Positions 1-11,500 of a stretch of DNA of 64,000 nt are shown in pieces. This stretch comes from Gigaspora margarita. Lineage: Eukaryota; Glomeromycota; Glomeromycetes; Diversisporales; Gigasporaceae. The notes under the pieces were generated by a model, which saw nothing but the letters and a program-made list of their open reading frames with translations, made no database searches and was not told where the DNA came from. Where the stretch lies: NCBI GenBank assembly GCA_009809945.1, contig WTPW01000590.1, positions 80,585-144,584 of the forward strand, read 5' to 3'. A program made the position numbers and the translations under genes. The first letter of the stretch is position 1. Every line of letters begins with the position of its first letter.

Positions 1-3000
1 TGGCAAAATTTTTCAGATCAAGTAACCCAAAATTTGACTCTAAACCATACTCCACTATCAACAATTACTACAGAATCACTTGAAACAACTTGGCACAAAA
101 TTCAAACAAGTATAATTAATGGTACACTCCAACATATTCCCTACAAAAAATTTAAAGTTCGCAACTTTCAATACAATTTCTCATCCAAAGCAACTAAACT
201 TCACTACAATCTCAAAAAACTTAGCAATATTATTAGACAAATCAAGATTGTAATCAAAAATCAAACTTCTATTCCATTACATCTCAACCAAAACATTTAA
301 TTATATTAATACTCAGCACCAAGTTAATATTCCATTATTACCAACTACACATAACCTATTACCAAACTGGAGTTCTACTACAAATCTTGAATGGAAAGCA
401 TTATTTCATGCTCGTAATATTGAGAATACTAAAGAAATAAGGCAACAAATTAATAATGCTATTTCTAAAAGATACAACAAACTTGCTACCAACCCAACTT
501 CAATGATTAATAGTATTCTTAATCGCTATAAAGATCCAGTTAAATTCAATAATATTAATACAAATACAAGTATTATTACAGAACCTCACTCTATTAAGGA
601 CCATATTCGTGGCCATTTTGATCAATGGACCCATACTCGTAATATTAACTATGACCTTTATAATACTTATTGGAAAGCTGAATATAGCCCTAAATCTAAC
701 ATTAATATTGATTGGTACAACAACATTTTAGAAGAATTTACATTAGATGAAGTCTCTACTACACTTCGCCATCTTCCTAATAACAAAGCCTGTGGACCAT
801 CTGGAATTAGTTATAAAATGATTAAGCATACAGGATTCTCTTTTCTTCAAGCTATTACAGCCCTCTTTAATAGATGTCTTACACAACAGTCTATACCTAA
901 ACAATGGAAAGAAGGAAGAATTTTTCCTATTTCTAAAAAACCAATTTTTGATGGTGATCTTTCCAATACATGACCCATTAGTCTCCTGGAACATATTAAA
1001 AAACTTTACACCAAACTCCTTACTAATCGTCTTAATCATACTTTTACACAACACAAAATTTTATCACCTTATAACTTTATTGCTCTTCCAGGCAATAGTA
1101 CTTCAATTCCTATTCATATACTTAATAATATTATTGAGGATGCATCATGTAACAGTTCTCAACTTTGGCTCATATCGCAGGATATGAGCAAAGCTTATGA
1201 CTCTGTTAACTTTGATCTTTTCTATAAATCCTTGGCTAGAATTCAAATGCCTACTCAACTTATTAATATACTTACCAATCTTTTATTTGACCGCCATAAT
1301 AGAGTTATTACTAATCTTGGGCTAACCAATTTTTATTCAGTTAAAAATGGTATAGACCAAGGAGAAACAATAACTCCTCTCTTTTGGAGAATTTATTATG
1401 ATCCTCTTATTCATTATATATCCTCCCATTTCATTGGCTATACACTTACTACGTCTTGGCAAACAAGCCTTTGTATGCCATATTTAACTACCAAAAAACT
1501 CCATACTTCTTTATCAGTTTTGGCTTATATGGATGATACTTTATGGATCGCCCAGTCTAAAACTGAATTGGAACAAATTATTAATATAGCTACCTCATTT
1601 TACCAAATGGCAGATATACAAGTCAATCCCCATAAATCCCTATTTATTACCAATAATAACTCCAGTCACAATATCTCTTTTATTAACTGTAATATACCAA
1701 GAATTCCTAAAAACCAACCATTCAAATTTTTTGGATGTTGGTTTACTTTAGATAGCAAAATATCTAAACAAATCCAACTTATTCAAGAAGAGATTTTTCA
1801 ATTAGTTAATATTGCCAGTACCAAAAAAATTACAGATAAACAAATTATATATGTTATTAATACTGTAATTATCCCAACACTTGAATATAGAATTCATAAT
1901 ATAGTACTTCCACGTACAATATGTGCTAAAATTTTAGCCAAATATTTAACAGTAGCCAAGCACAAAGCAAATTTATCACAGTCCATTCCTAATAGAACTA
2001 TGCTTAACCACCATCTTTATAATATCCATAATATCTGGGACATTCAACTTCAACACCATATTACCAACTTTCTTCATAGAATCAATGATTCCTCAATTTT
2101 AGGAACAACAACACATATTAGATTACAACAATTACAAATCAATCTCTGGTCAACTACAAATCAACTTCAACATTCCCAGCCTATTATTGATGGATCTAAT
2201 AAATATACTACAAACTTCAAAATTATTCAACTTCTCACTCATCTTAATATGCAAATAACTGCTAATCAAGAAATTATATGGCCAAAAACTATTAGTAATG
2301 CACATCAACCAATTGAACTCATCCTTATTCAACACCCACAATATATTCAATTTAAAAAACAGCTTAGACATCACAAAATTCTATATCTAGAACAGCTTTG
2401 TACTGCTGATAATAGCACTTTACTCTGCTNGCAAGATCTATCACCAAGACTTCACCAAATTCCAAAAGGTAGACAACCATTATGGTTCTCATATCTTGAG
2501 GATAAGGTTACTTCCCATGGGCTTTACCATACTCTACTACCACATTACCAATCTCCTGGTATTAATCCATTTGCTTACAATATAGATCATTTTCCAAAAA
2601 AGCTCAAACCATGGCTTCTTACATACCAAGATAACAACATCATTATTGGAAAAATTAGAAAATATCTGGATAACAAAATAGTATCTATCAGTCATTGGAA
2701 AATTAGCTTAAATACCAACCACACCTTATTTTATCCATTCCCAGAAATACAATTTGAATGCTGTTCAAATTGTCATTTAAACTCTAAAAGAATCCAACAT
2801 ACTTGTACTATTGAAGTTCCAATTATATTCTCTACACAATTTTTTGGTCGATATTCTTCACCATCTCATATTAATCTACATGCAAATCTTATAGATTTAA
2901 TTTGCTCTGCAGCTGTTAAACATCCATTAACTATACCCCAACCACCTTTAATCAATATTAATAATGAAATAGTATCTAATATATTTTATCAAAACCAGAC

Positions 3001-4650
3001 AACTACTACTCTTCAACAAATTGATTTTAATAATGCTATACAGTCCTCTTTTACATTTTATACTAATAGCTCAGTTACAGATATTGGCATTGATCGCTGC
3101 TCAATGGGCATAGGTTGGGTTCAAATTCTGAATAACCAAGTTTTACATCAATTCTCAGCATCAATTAAACTATGGCCATCTTCATATAAAGCAGAATTAA
3201 TAGCTATCTTATCAGCAATTACTACAGTATCATGCAATTTTCAAGTTCATACTTTCACAGACTCTCAATCAATTATCTCCAAATATCAAACTTTAATTAC
3301 NCTAAACCATGCATCTACAAAACAATTCAAATTCAACTACTGGCCTATATGGCAAACCCTTCTTAATATAGTCAAATCCCTTAATATTCAACTTAACTTT
3401 ACTAAAGTTCAAGCACATTCTGATANCTCATTTAACNATATAGCAGATTCACTAGCCAAAAACCACTATACTTCATTATCAACTCTACAGCTCAATTATA
3501 ATAACACCTATAACCAATACTATATATTGCAGTGGAATAACTTCCCTATAGATCATCCAACTAGATATCTTGTTAAGGATATCTGTAAAGCCCACATTAT
3601 TGCTATGTGGTCTTCACAAAAACGCAATAGTGAATGGTCAGGCTTTAATCATTTAATTGACTAGAATTCTACATGGAAATACTTTAATCATAACCAAAAA
3701 CCTACACACAATATTACTAATTTCAGACTTAACTATCTAAAAGCTTTTAAATGTAAAATGCTTCTTAATGAACTACCATCATATTTCCACTACAACAAAA
3801 TCCTTCTATACCTTTACACCAACCCTAACTGCTTTCAGTGTAATCAACCTGATTCCTACTTTCACTGGCTTACCTGCAATAATCCTCCTCTAATACACAA
3901 TATTATTCAAAATACTATCCATAATATACTACAAAAGTCCAAACTTGAACTATCAAATCTTGAACTACAAGAATTAGAACAGAGGCTTGCTAACCATCAA
4001 GCTTTTAGTACTTTTTAACCTTTATCTGATCTATATTATATAGAAACAATACTCAAAGGACTTATACCAATACCTATAATCCAATCTATCCAAAGCTTCA
4101 ATATTTCTTATAAAATTGCATCNACTACTATTATTCAAATCTTACTAGATATTAATGAACAAATCTACGATCAATCTGGATACCCTACTGTTGCAATTTT
4201 TCTACTTGGAGAAAAAATCAAAATATACCTACTCACAATCCTCATACTAACAATAGACAAACTAATAACTATCACTCTAAATCTTATAAATACAAAAACT
4301 ATACCTATAGCTGTATTTGTAGTCAACCAGATGAATTACACACTTCTTTTAGTACATGTCCACCTATTGGACANGCAATTAGAAAAATAGATATATGGTC
4401 TACTTTTAAAGCCAAATTTAGCACTTCTACTAATTATATTTTAACTATACAAATCTAGGTGAGTCTTGACCACTCTAGTAGGTTTAGATTGCAAATAAAA
4501 TAGTCCGAGCTTCAATTCTTGCATATAGTTTATTAAATTTTATTCAAATAATTTGTATAAAGTACAGCTAGCTTCACAGAGGCAGCTGGTTAAATTATTA
4601 ATAAAGATAAAAGCAGGACCTCACCTTAATACCAAAAAAAAAAAAAAAAA
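1..4650 (+). mobile_element. 5'-truncated non-LTR retrotransposon (LINE A)
   Basis: The window opens inside a LINE. Downstream of the (absent) endonuclease come a linker, reverse transcriptase, RNase H, two Cys/His clusters and a 3' UTR, ending in a 17-base A run at 4634-4650, as expected for target-primed reverse transcription. ORF1 and the endonuclease lie off the left edge or were lost by 5' truncation; which one cannot be told from here. Single Ns (2430, 3301, 3426, 3437) show assembly uncertainty in a repeated sequence. A second, related but diverged LINE lies at 26040-32040 on the minus strand and shares the RT-RNase H-zinc-tail order. Confidence 0.9.
34..4455 (+). pseudogene. LINE ORF2 remnant: reverse transcriptase, RNase H, zinc-like tail
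   Basis: From 503 one frame stays readable to 4018, interrupted by TGA (971-973), TAG (3662-3664) and TAA (4016-4018); the part before 300 is in another frame. RT landmarks: DMSKAYDSVNF near 1181, GIDQGETITPLFWRIYYD near 1350, and the catalytic YMDDT near 1527. RNase H follows at about 3050-3460: FYTNSS (the first Asp is Asn), SYKAELIAI (Glu kept), TFTDSQS (Asp kept) and IADSLAK. Cys/His clusters near 3826 (CFQCNQP..HWLTC) and, in another frame, near 4300 (CICSQPDELH..STC) are typical of the 3' end of LINEs of this type. The enzyme would copy the element RNA at a nicked target; the stops and the RNase H change say this copy is dead. Confidence 0.9.
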
Positions 4651-5439
4651 GATAAAAAATAGAAAGTTTTATGAGTCATTAATTATACTTCTTAATTGTT
4701 TGTTTGCTTTTTATATTTGTCATTAACTGTGCTATAACAAATACTTCAATTAAAAATTATGTTTACAAAGACATGTGAGAGTTATCTCACATTAACAATT
4801 ATTAAATATTTATATCACATTTACATGTATATAAGCTAATCTATACATACTGTTATTGTAATATGACAATATGTCATATCTGATCAATTAGCTCGCTAAA
4901 GCAGTTTTCAAACAATGACTTATAGAATAGTCTGATTGGCCAAAAAATAAATCACAATAACTGTTTAAGTCAAAATAAAACCTAAACCCTTTTTATAGTC
5001 ATTATATGTATACTAAATCACCAAAGTTGACAGAATCAAATTTTAAAAAATAATTAACAGTATTTAAAGGAAGTACAACATTTTAACAAACAGCAATAAC
5101 ATTTTTGCATTTCTGCATTAAGGTATTATAGCATTACAGCTTAATACAATTATGGCAAAAAATATGGCATATGCCATAACCGTATTAATTTGTAAAATTA
5201 ATTCTACCACAAGCTATAGGTTTGATATGTCCCTATATAGCGCTGATTAATGCTTGAATTGTGCTATTTTTCCAGGTTCATATCAGAACTAATCGAGCAT
5301 TCAGAAAAATTATAAGAGTTATTGGTTATCTGATAACTTACCAATAGCTTTATCAGATCTGATATTAAACTAAAAATGACACGATTTGAGCCATTAATTA
5401 GTGCTTTATCAGAACTAAAATATAATGATATCTACTCAA
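4651..5439. other. No gene seen; AT-rich spacer
   Basis: Many stops in all frames; short palindromes such as the one around 5160-5185 (ATGGCATATGCCAT) but no ORF or family that I recognise. Confidence 0.6.
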
Positions 5440-5550
5440 TAGTTCTACTACAAAATCCCAAAAACAGACTAAATTAGATATAAAGCTAGCTAGTTTAATC
5501 AGTATTAGGTTTTTTTGAAAAAATGGGTTTCGAGATTTTGTGGTAGAACC
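5440..5550. repeat. Small foldback element
   Basis: AGTTCTACTACAAAATC at the left is mirrored by GATTTTGTGGTAGAACC at the right, giving an imperfect hairpin of about 110 bp. No target duplication is clear. Confidence 0.55.
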
Positions 5551-5552
5551 AT

Positions 5553-6745
5553 TTCTCTGACATTATTTTTCTGATAAACCTTTTTCTGACACAATCATTT
5601 TTTGACTTAATAAACCCTTCTTAACACAACCATTTCTCTGATGACTATTTATCCAACAATCATTTCTCTGACAACTGCCCCATCCCCTACACAACCACTT
5701 ATTCAACAATCATTCATCAATTATCCCTTCCCTACAACTACACTTTCCCAACAACAACCCTTTCACCAACACTACCTATCCCTAATACCATCACTCTATT
5801 GATATATCACTCTCTAATACTCTTCTAATTATCTTGTCTAATAGCTTTTTCCAATGCATTATCTAATACGATGATTTCTACTATATTATTTCATCTTAAT
5901 ATATTTCCTAATGTAATGCTTAATATTTATTTCCAGTATAATTAAATAATAGTGGTAAAAAAAAGTAAATAAATTATTAAAAAAATAAAAAATAAAAATA
6001 TTTTCTTAAAAAATATAATTTAAATTAAAAAGAAATTTAAATTAACAAAAAAAAATAATTAGATCATAAAAAATTATTTAAAACAAAAAATAAAAAATAA
6101 AACTTTTAAATTTATTAAAAAAAATAAGTAAATCAAAATAAAAATTTAAATTAATTAAATAAAAAAATCAGTTAAGTTAAAAAAAATAAAAATAAAAAAA
6201 AAAACAAAAAAAAATTTTGCAGTTCAATCATTTTAAGATCATAACTCAAAAATTTTGAGTTACAAACTTTAATTACATGTGATCTTAAAATTTAATTAAC
6301 TGGCAGAATTTCATTTCTAAATTTAACTATTTAACCTTTTTTTATTTTTTTTTTTAAGATGATTTTTTTAAATAATTTTTATTTTATTTGCTTTTAATTT
6401 AATCGATATTTTTTTTAATAATTTATTTATTTTCTTTACCATTAAAATCATTGTGGTGGGAATAGCTGTAGAAGATTGGTCAGAAAATGTTGCTAGGAAA
6501 TGATGAGTAGTATTAGGAAGAGAAAGAGGCAGTTGTTGGGGATGCAGAGATGTGATTGTCTGGTAAATAGTTGTCAATTACTAAGTAGTTGTTTCAGGGA
6601 GGAATGATTGTTGAAAAAGTGAATGTAGGTAAATAGTCATCAGATATGTGGTAGTGTCAGAAAGGATTCATCTGGGAAGCAGTTGTTGAGAAAGAGAAAT
6701 GGTGTCTGTAGGAAAATTAATTGTGTTTGGAAGGCATTGTTGACT
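5553..6745. repeat. Inverted pair of degenerate minisatellites flanking an A/T core
   Basis: The left arm (about 5553-5870) repeats motifs such as CATTTCTCTGAC and CAACAATCATT; the right arm (about 6440-6745) holds the same motifs in reverse complement. Between them lies an almost pure A/T block (about 5930-6430). An ORF at 6368-6577 on the minus strand is low-complexity and unsupported. Confidence 0.5.
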
Positions 6746-7390
6746 ACAAATCCATATTAGGTTAGTGCAATTCGTCATTCATTATTCAAACTAGTTTTAA
6801 ACTTCAGACCAAACCTGGATCAAACTCATAATTGTGTTTGAGTTTGGTTCAGTATTTGCATTCTATCATTTTACTGTATATTAATACAGATAATCTATAG
6901 ATAATTATCTGAACTTAAAATAACAATCCAGATAAATTATCTGTTGAACAAAATCATTATCAGTTATCATATTATCTGGATAATCTGAATACGAAGTCTA
7001 ACAGATCCGAATACTAGTTTTCTCTAATTTACATTAAATTGGGAAATCAATGAATAAAAAATTTTGTATTCAAATAATCGAAATTAGTGTCTAATACATT
7101 TAGATTTTGTTATTGCATATATTTAGCCATGAATTTACTGTTTTTCAAATGATGTTTGCTAATAATTTTTATTACTTAAATGATATTTTAATTTCACATT
7201 ATACCTAATAATTCCAATTCATCTATACAATTTAATTTTATTCTATTGATGAAAAGAAGAAATATTATTGATATATCATAGTATAGTATTCGTGTGAGAA
7301 AAAAAAATCTTTCATCAGAATTAATATATGATAATTGATCAATGTTCTTTTAATTATGCCAGATTTCTGTATTGTTTATTGAATTATCAA
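6746..7390. other. No gene seen; TTATCTG-rich spacer
   Basis: Around 6890-7010 the words ATTATCTG/CAGATAAT recur on both strands, giving small palindromes. Nothing else recognisable. Confidence 0.5.
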
Positions 7391-8249
7391 AAGTATGATG
7401 ATCTGTGAAAGATCAGCACTATTGCCATATTGGGACAATAGTAAAATTGGGGATTACTGTATATGTCTGAAAATAAGCTACTACTTAAAATAAGCTACCC
7501 CTGATTTTTTTTAAAAATCTTAAAAAACCTGTTAGAGTTGCTACATATAAAAGTCTAAATTATTTTATTAAGTAACTTTCAAAAGTGCCATTATGTATAC
7601 TTGTTCAGAACTTCAAAATATACGTACAGTAAAAGTTTAGTGTCATTTGGCCAACTTTTTATTAGTACATTTTTTACTTTTTTCAAAAAACTCAATATAT
7701 CAAAAATAAGCTACTCTACATTTTTTTGTGTAATTTTTTGGCCAAAAAAGGTAGCTTATTTTTGGACATATATGGTACAATATAAACTTTTTTTATTATA
7801 TGCTAAAATCTGACATTGCAACAATAAAAAGTAATTTTTTTATTAAGTTAGAAGCTAAAGCCAATTAATTGAAAGTTGTAGAGCCCACTGAGACGTATCT
7901 AAAGGTGGCTAGTTAATCAAAATCAGTCCAGTGTATGCTAAGTTACCACTAAAAAATGATTGGCTGACTATATAAAATTCTATGTAAACAAACTAGAAAT
8001 TTTATATAGTCAGCCAATCATTTTTTAGTAATATCCAGCATATACTGGGCTGATTTGAATAATTTTACTACCTTTAGATGCTTTTCAGTAGGCTCTACAA
8101 CTTTCAATTAATTGGCTTGAGCTGTTAGCTTAATAAAAAAATTACTTTTCATTGGAGCAGTGTCAGATTTCAATATATAATGAAGATCATAGTAATTTTG
8201 CCCCAAATTCTAATATAAAATGGTGCTGATCTTTTATGGATCATCACTT
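7391..8249. mobile_element. Long foldback MITE, interrupted by a nested element
   Basis: Ends are AGTATGATGATCTGTGAAAG at the left and a matching inverted copy ending at about 8249 (both carry GATCAGCAC). The arms pair along most of their length: GACTATATAAAATTC at 7966 mirrors GAATTTTATATAGTC-like sequence at about 7995. Without the nested 319-bp insertion it would be about 540 bp. No ORF. Confidence 0.8.
7457..7775. mobile_element. TA-flanked MITE nested in the 7391-8249 element
   Basis: Terminal inverted repeats of about 25 bp (left CTGTATATGTCTGAAAATAA; right CCATATATGTCCAAAAATAA on the minus strand) are flanked by TA at 7455-7456 and 7776-7777, as for Tc1/mariner-type insertion. The motif AAAATAAGCTAC occurs again inside. 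The ORF at 7601-7813 falls within and past this MITE and is not a gene. Confidence 0.85.
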
Positions 8250-8484
8250 AAATACAATACGAAGTACAAAATTTTCACGTAATTAGACTAGTGTATCTTG
8301 CTAGATACTTTTGCTATATTTATAAACAGTAACTTTTATTGTTCAAATGTAAAACTTATATTGAATATTTCATATCTACTTCTCTCTTATTTACATTCTT
8401 ATTTATACTTTTTATATAATTACATAATTACATTATATGAATATCAATTTAATATCAGTTTTTTAACTTGTATCATAACTCATA

Positions 8485-8721
8485 CAGGGACGTCTCCAAA
8501 ATTCCAGGTCAGATACTTCAGAGTGCATTGGAATCATGTTAGCTGGATTAGAATTGATTGATTTTGCCCCAAGATCATAAAAAATTTTACTAATAAATCA
8601 TATCTATTTATTAAGTAAAAAATGCCTAGCTAATAATCTTGCTATAAAACCTGCTAACAAATTGGGTTAATTGCTGATCTAGATCCTACGCATCCAACCT
8701 GGAATTTTGGAGACCCTCCTG
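8485..8721. mobile_element. MITE with CAGGG...CCTG ends, TA duplication
   Basis: Inverted ends CAGGGACGTCTCCAAAATTC and CAGGAGGGTCTCCAAAATTC (minus strand) flanked by TA at 8483-8484 and 8722-8723. Length 237 bp. A second copy of nearly the same length lies at 56631-56868 in inverse orientation, sharing the inner block that includes TGATCTTGGGGCAAAAT. Confidence 0.85.
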
Positions 8722-8947
8722 TAAAATTTCTTGTATCATCACTATATTGAAACTGTTACTCACATGGCAAAAATCTAAGAAAATAATCATAAATAATATT
8801 GATTGTAATGTCTTTATTATTCTATTCATTATGATTTTAATCAGATGCAGTGTTTTGGACAAAATTTATTTCCAAAATCTGAAAGTGAAACTGAAATGCT
8901 CCCAAAGGCAAAATAAATTCGAAATTTCTAAAATTTCCAAAATGGGT

Positions 8948-9695
8948 AGTAGAACATTTTTAGCAGTTCTGGACAACTTTTTTGTTATCCATATCAATCT
9001 TGTATATAATTTTGCATTTGCATCATCAAATCAATAATAATTATCTAAAACATATTTATTTACCCAAATTATATCAAAAAGAATATTATTTTGGCATAGT
9101 AGGTATAAATTTACATTTGTGTCATCACTCAAATGATGATAAATTTGTGTTTGTGTCATCATTCTAGCACAGTGACATTATTTTTTGTATATTTAGAATG
9201 CAATTTTCTGCTCAATTTTATATCAAAAAGATAACAATTGTTTATGCCATCTTGTTTGCTATCATTTACACATCAAAAATCAAATCAGTATACCAATATT
9301 TTTGTATATATAGAACAAATCGTTTATCTAAATTTATATCAAAAAGGATACAAATATTATTTGTTATAACAGAATTCATTCTAAAGTTGATTCTTCACTA
9401 CTTTTCTGGCACAAAAAATGTGATCTATATATACAAAAAGGGTAACAAAAAATATATACATATATAACAAAGGGTAACAAAAAATATAACCAAATATACC
9501 AAAGGGTAGGATGCAAAGCATCTCTGCTTCACAAACAAAATTTTAATAAGGGTCACAAATTTTCGTTATATACTAAAGGGTAGCAAAATTTGGGCTAGGT
9601 TTATTGCAGAGCAATGACTCTTTGAGCCTGATCTATCTAGAATCTATTTTGGAAGCCCTGGCTTGTAATTTATCATAGTACAGCACTATATAGTA
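8948..9695. repeat. Left terminal inverted repeat of the Polinton
   Basis: Matches 21098-21848 in inverse orientation over about 750 bp. It has subterminal repeats: TATATCAAAAAG recurs near 9070, 9220 and 9340, and AGGGTAACAAAAAATATA recurs near 9440-9490. ORFs at 8982-9467 are repeat translations. Confidence 0.9.
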
Positions 9696-9871
9696 CCCCC
9701 TAATATGTAATGGGCAACGACCAGAAGTTGAACTGGTTGGTTTACCACATTTACTACAAGGTACTCTTCTTTTAGCTTTCCAATAATAACTATACCCTTC
9801 AGGGCACATACTGTTTCTTCACAAATTTTACCAGTATTATGATAAAATGGGCAAGTATATTCACCAATCAT
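9664..9871 (-). pseudogene. Small Cys-rich (zinc-binding type) protein, frameshifted
   Basis: Starts at ATG 9871 (MIGEYTCPFYHNTGKICEE). After about 25 codons the sense moves to another frame that gives YYWKAKRRVPCSKCGKPTSS and then GRCPLHIRGYY, so Cys pairs typical of a zinc ribbon (C-x-x-C, C-P) are split between frames. The 3' end runs into the inner edge of the left terminal repeat. I do not recognise a named family. Its place beside the repeat suggests a Polinton accessory gene, but a fungal host origin cannot be excluded. Confidence 0.5.
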
Positions 9872-9963
9872 TTTTATATATATTAAAATAATTATTTAAA
9901 GAAAAGATTTTATAAAGTATTATATACAAAACTTTAGATAATCAAAACATATCACATATTCAA

Positions 9964-10376
9964 ATGTCATCTACTAATAAAAATATCGATCAAGTATTTG
10001 TTAAGATTATATCCTTAACTAAAACAAAGCCCATATACCAAGAAGTTAAGCAAGCTTTAATTAATATAGTTAAAGCAGGACTTTATTACAAAAAACCAAA
10101 AAATGGCAAGTTCATGCAAAATTATAAAGAAAAAATTAGAAAATTACATCAAGCGGAAGACCCAGAAGAATATATACTAAATTTGGCTATGATAATATTT
10201 CCCAATGAAGAAAAATATCATAAAATCGAAGATGAGTACAAAGAATTTTACGGGCGAGATCCAAAGATTCTTAATTCTATTATAGAACTATATAAGCTTA
10301 TTACAAATTAGCTAAAGATCATTTCATTAAAGAAGCCCAAATTGATGAAGAAGCAGAAGACTTTCTTAATTCATAA
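9964..10376 (+). CDS. Small unknown Polinton gene
   Basis: A clean 115-aa frame opens at ATG 9964 (MSSTNKNIDQVFVKI) and stops at 10311; the coding sense then continues in another frame (KLAKDHFIKEAQIDEEAEDF) to a stop at 10374-10376, so the ancestral protein was probably about 137 aa. It is charged, helix-rich in appearance, without membrane segments or Cys clusters. Function unknown. It converges on the integrase, whose stop lies at 10366-10368, so the two 3' ends overlap by about 11 bp. Being almost intact, it is among the best preserved genes of the element. Confidence 0.55.
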
Positions 10377-11410
10377 GTACCCATTTAGGGAGTAATTCTA
10401 TATCTTTTACAACTTGGAGCTCTTCTCTAACAAAAGACTGCTTTGGTCCATTGCTCTCCTTATCTTCAAGCAAATATAAAATAGGCTGATTTTTTGTATC
10501 AAAGATTCCTTGATATGATAAATCTGAGGACTCCAATTCATATCAGTTGCATGCTTAAAACCACCTTCTAACTCACCAGGTTCAAGTAAATATCTTATTG
10601 AGATATTATAAAATAGCTTAGATTTATCAAACCATTGTATAATTTAGAAGATATTGAAATAATCTGTTCCATTTCTATAGCTTTAGCAGAGGCAATCCCA
10701 ATTAATCTAGTTACTGAGTTATTAAGATTATCAATAATTATATAAAGATTTTTAACCCAAGCTCTTGATCTTTTAGATATAGGCAACAATAAGTCTGAAG
10801 CATCCTGTAAACAAACCAATTTTTTAGCTAAAGTACGGTTAAATCTTTCGACAATAGCTTGACTTCTATGAGATGTGCCAATCTTAATTTTAACATTATA
10901 TTTATTCATTAATTCTTTGCAATCAGATTTAAATTCTGAACCAGAATTGACTATTAATAATTTAGGCCAAATAAGAGGGCACTTAGAATTACTATAAACT
11001 TTTTTGAAAGCTTTAGCTACACTACTAGATATCTTATCTGTTAAAGGAACTGCCCACTTAAATCTTAAAGCAATGTCAACTATACATAAACAATATTTAT
11101 ATATTTTGTTATTAATCGTATCATGAGGCATATAAAAAATATCAGCTTGATGGCATTCATTAGGAATCTGTATACTATTAAATGAGGCTCTAGGAATAAA
11201 CTTTGGAAGTGGTTTATAAATCTGATATAAAGCCTGTTTTCAAGCCAATCACATATTTCATCGATAGAAAAATTATATTCAGCTTTTATAAAAGCTTCAT
11301 ACAATTTTTTTGCAGTTCTTTGATAGCTATTAGGTTGATAATAAATCTTATGCAAAGCAATAGATATATCTAGTTCATGAGCTTTTTCAAAATCTAATTG
11401 TATTATAGAA
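10366..11410 (-). pseudogene. Retroviral-type integrase (Polinton c-integrase)
   Basis: Would join the element ends to target DNA. Reading on the minus strand: an N-terminal part (YQPNSYQRTAKKLYEAF near 11340), a frameshift near 11225, then the rve catalytic core with QADIFYMPHD (first Asp, about 11140), LLIVNSGSEF (about 10960) where the second catalytic Asp is Asn, and QAIVERFNRTL (Glu, about 10860). The C-terminal segment after a further frameshift reads NWSPQIYHIK, then KQSFVREELQVVKD and PKWVLMN before the stop at 10366, in the style of a chromo/SH3-like integrase tail. No good ATG is visible upstream of 11355. Frameshifts plus the Asp-to-Asn change mean it cannot be active. Confidence 0.85.
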
Positions 11411-11500
11411 GGCCCTATAGGGGGATCCTTTGGATCCTAATCATCATTTTTTCACAAGCTCAAAAACAATATATAGTGATTATATAATTTTCAAGAAAAA

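Noticed and set aside
7601-9467. Several 61-96-aa plus-strand ORFs
   Set aside because: They lie in MITEs or in the Polinton terminal repeat, are low-complexity and lack start context or homology.
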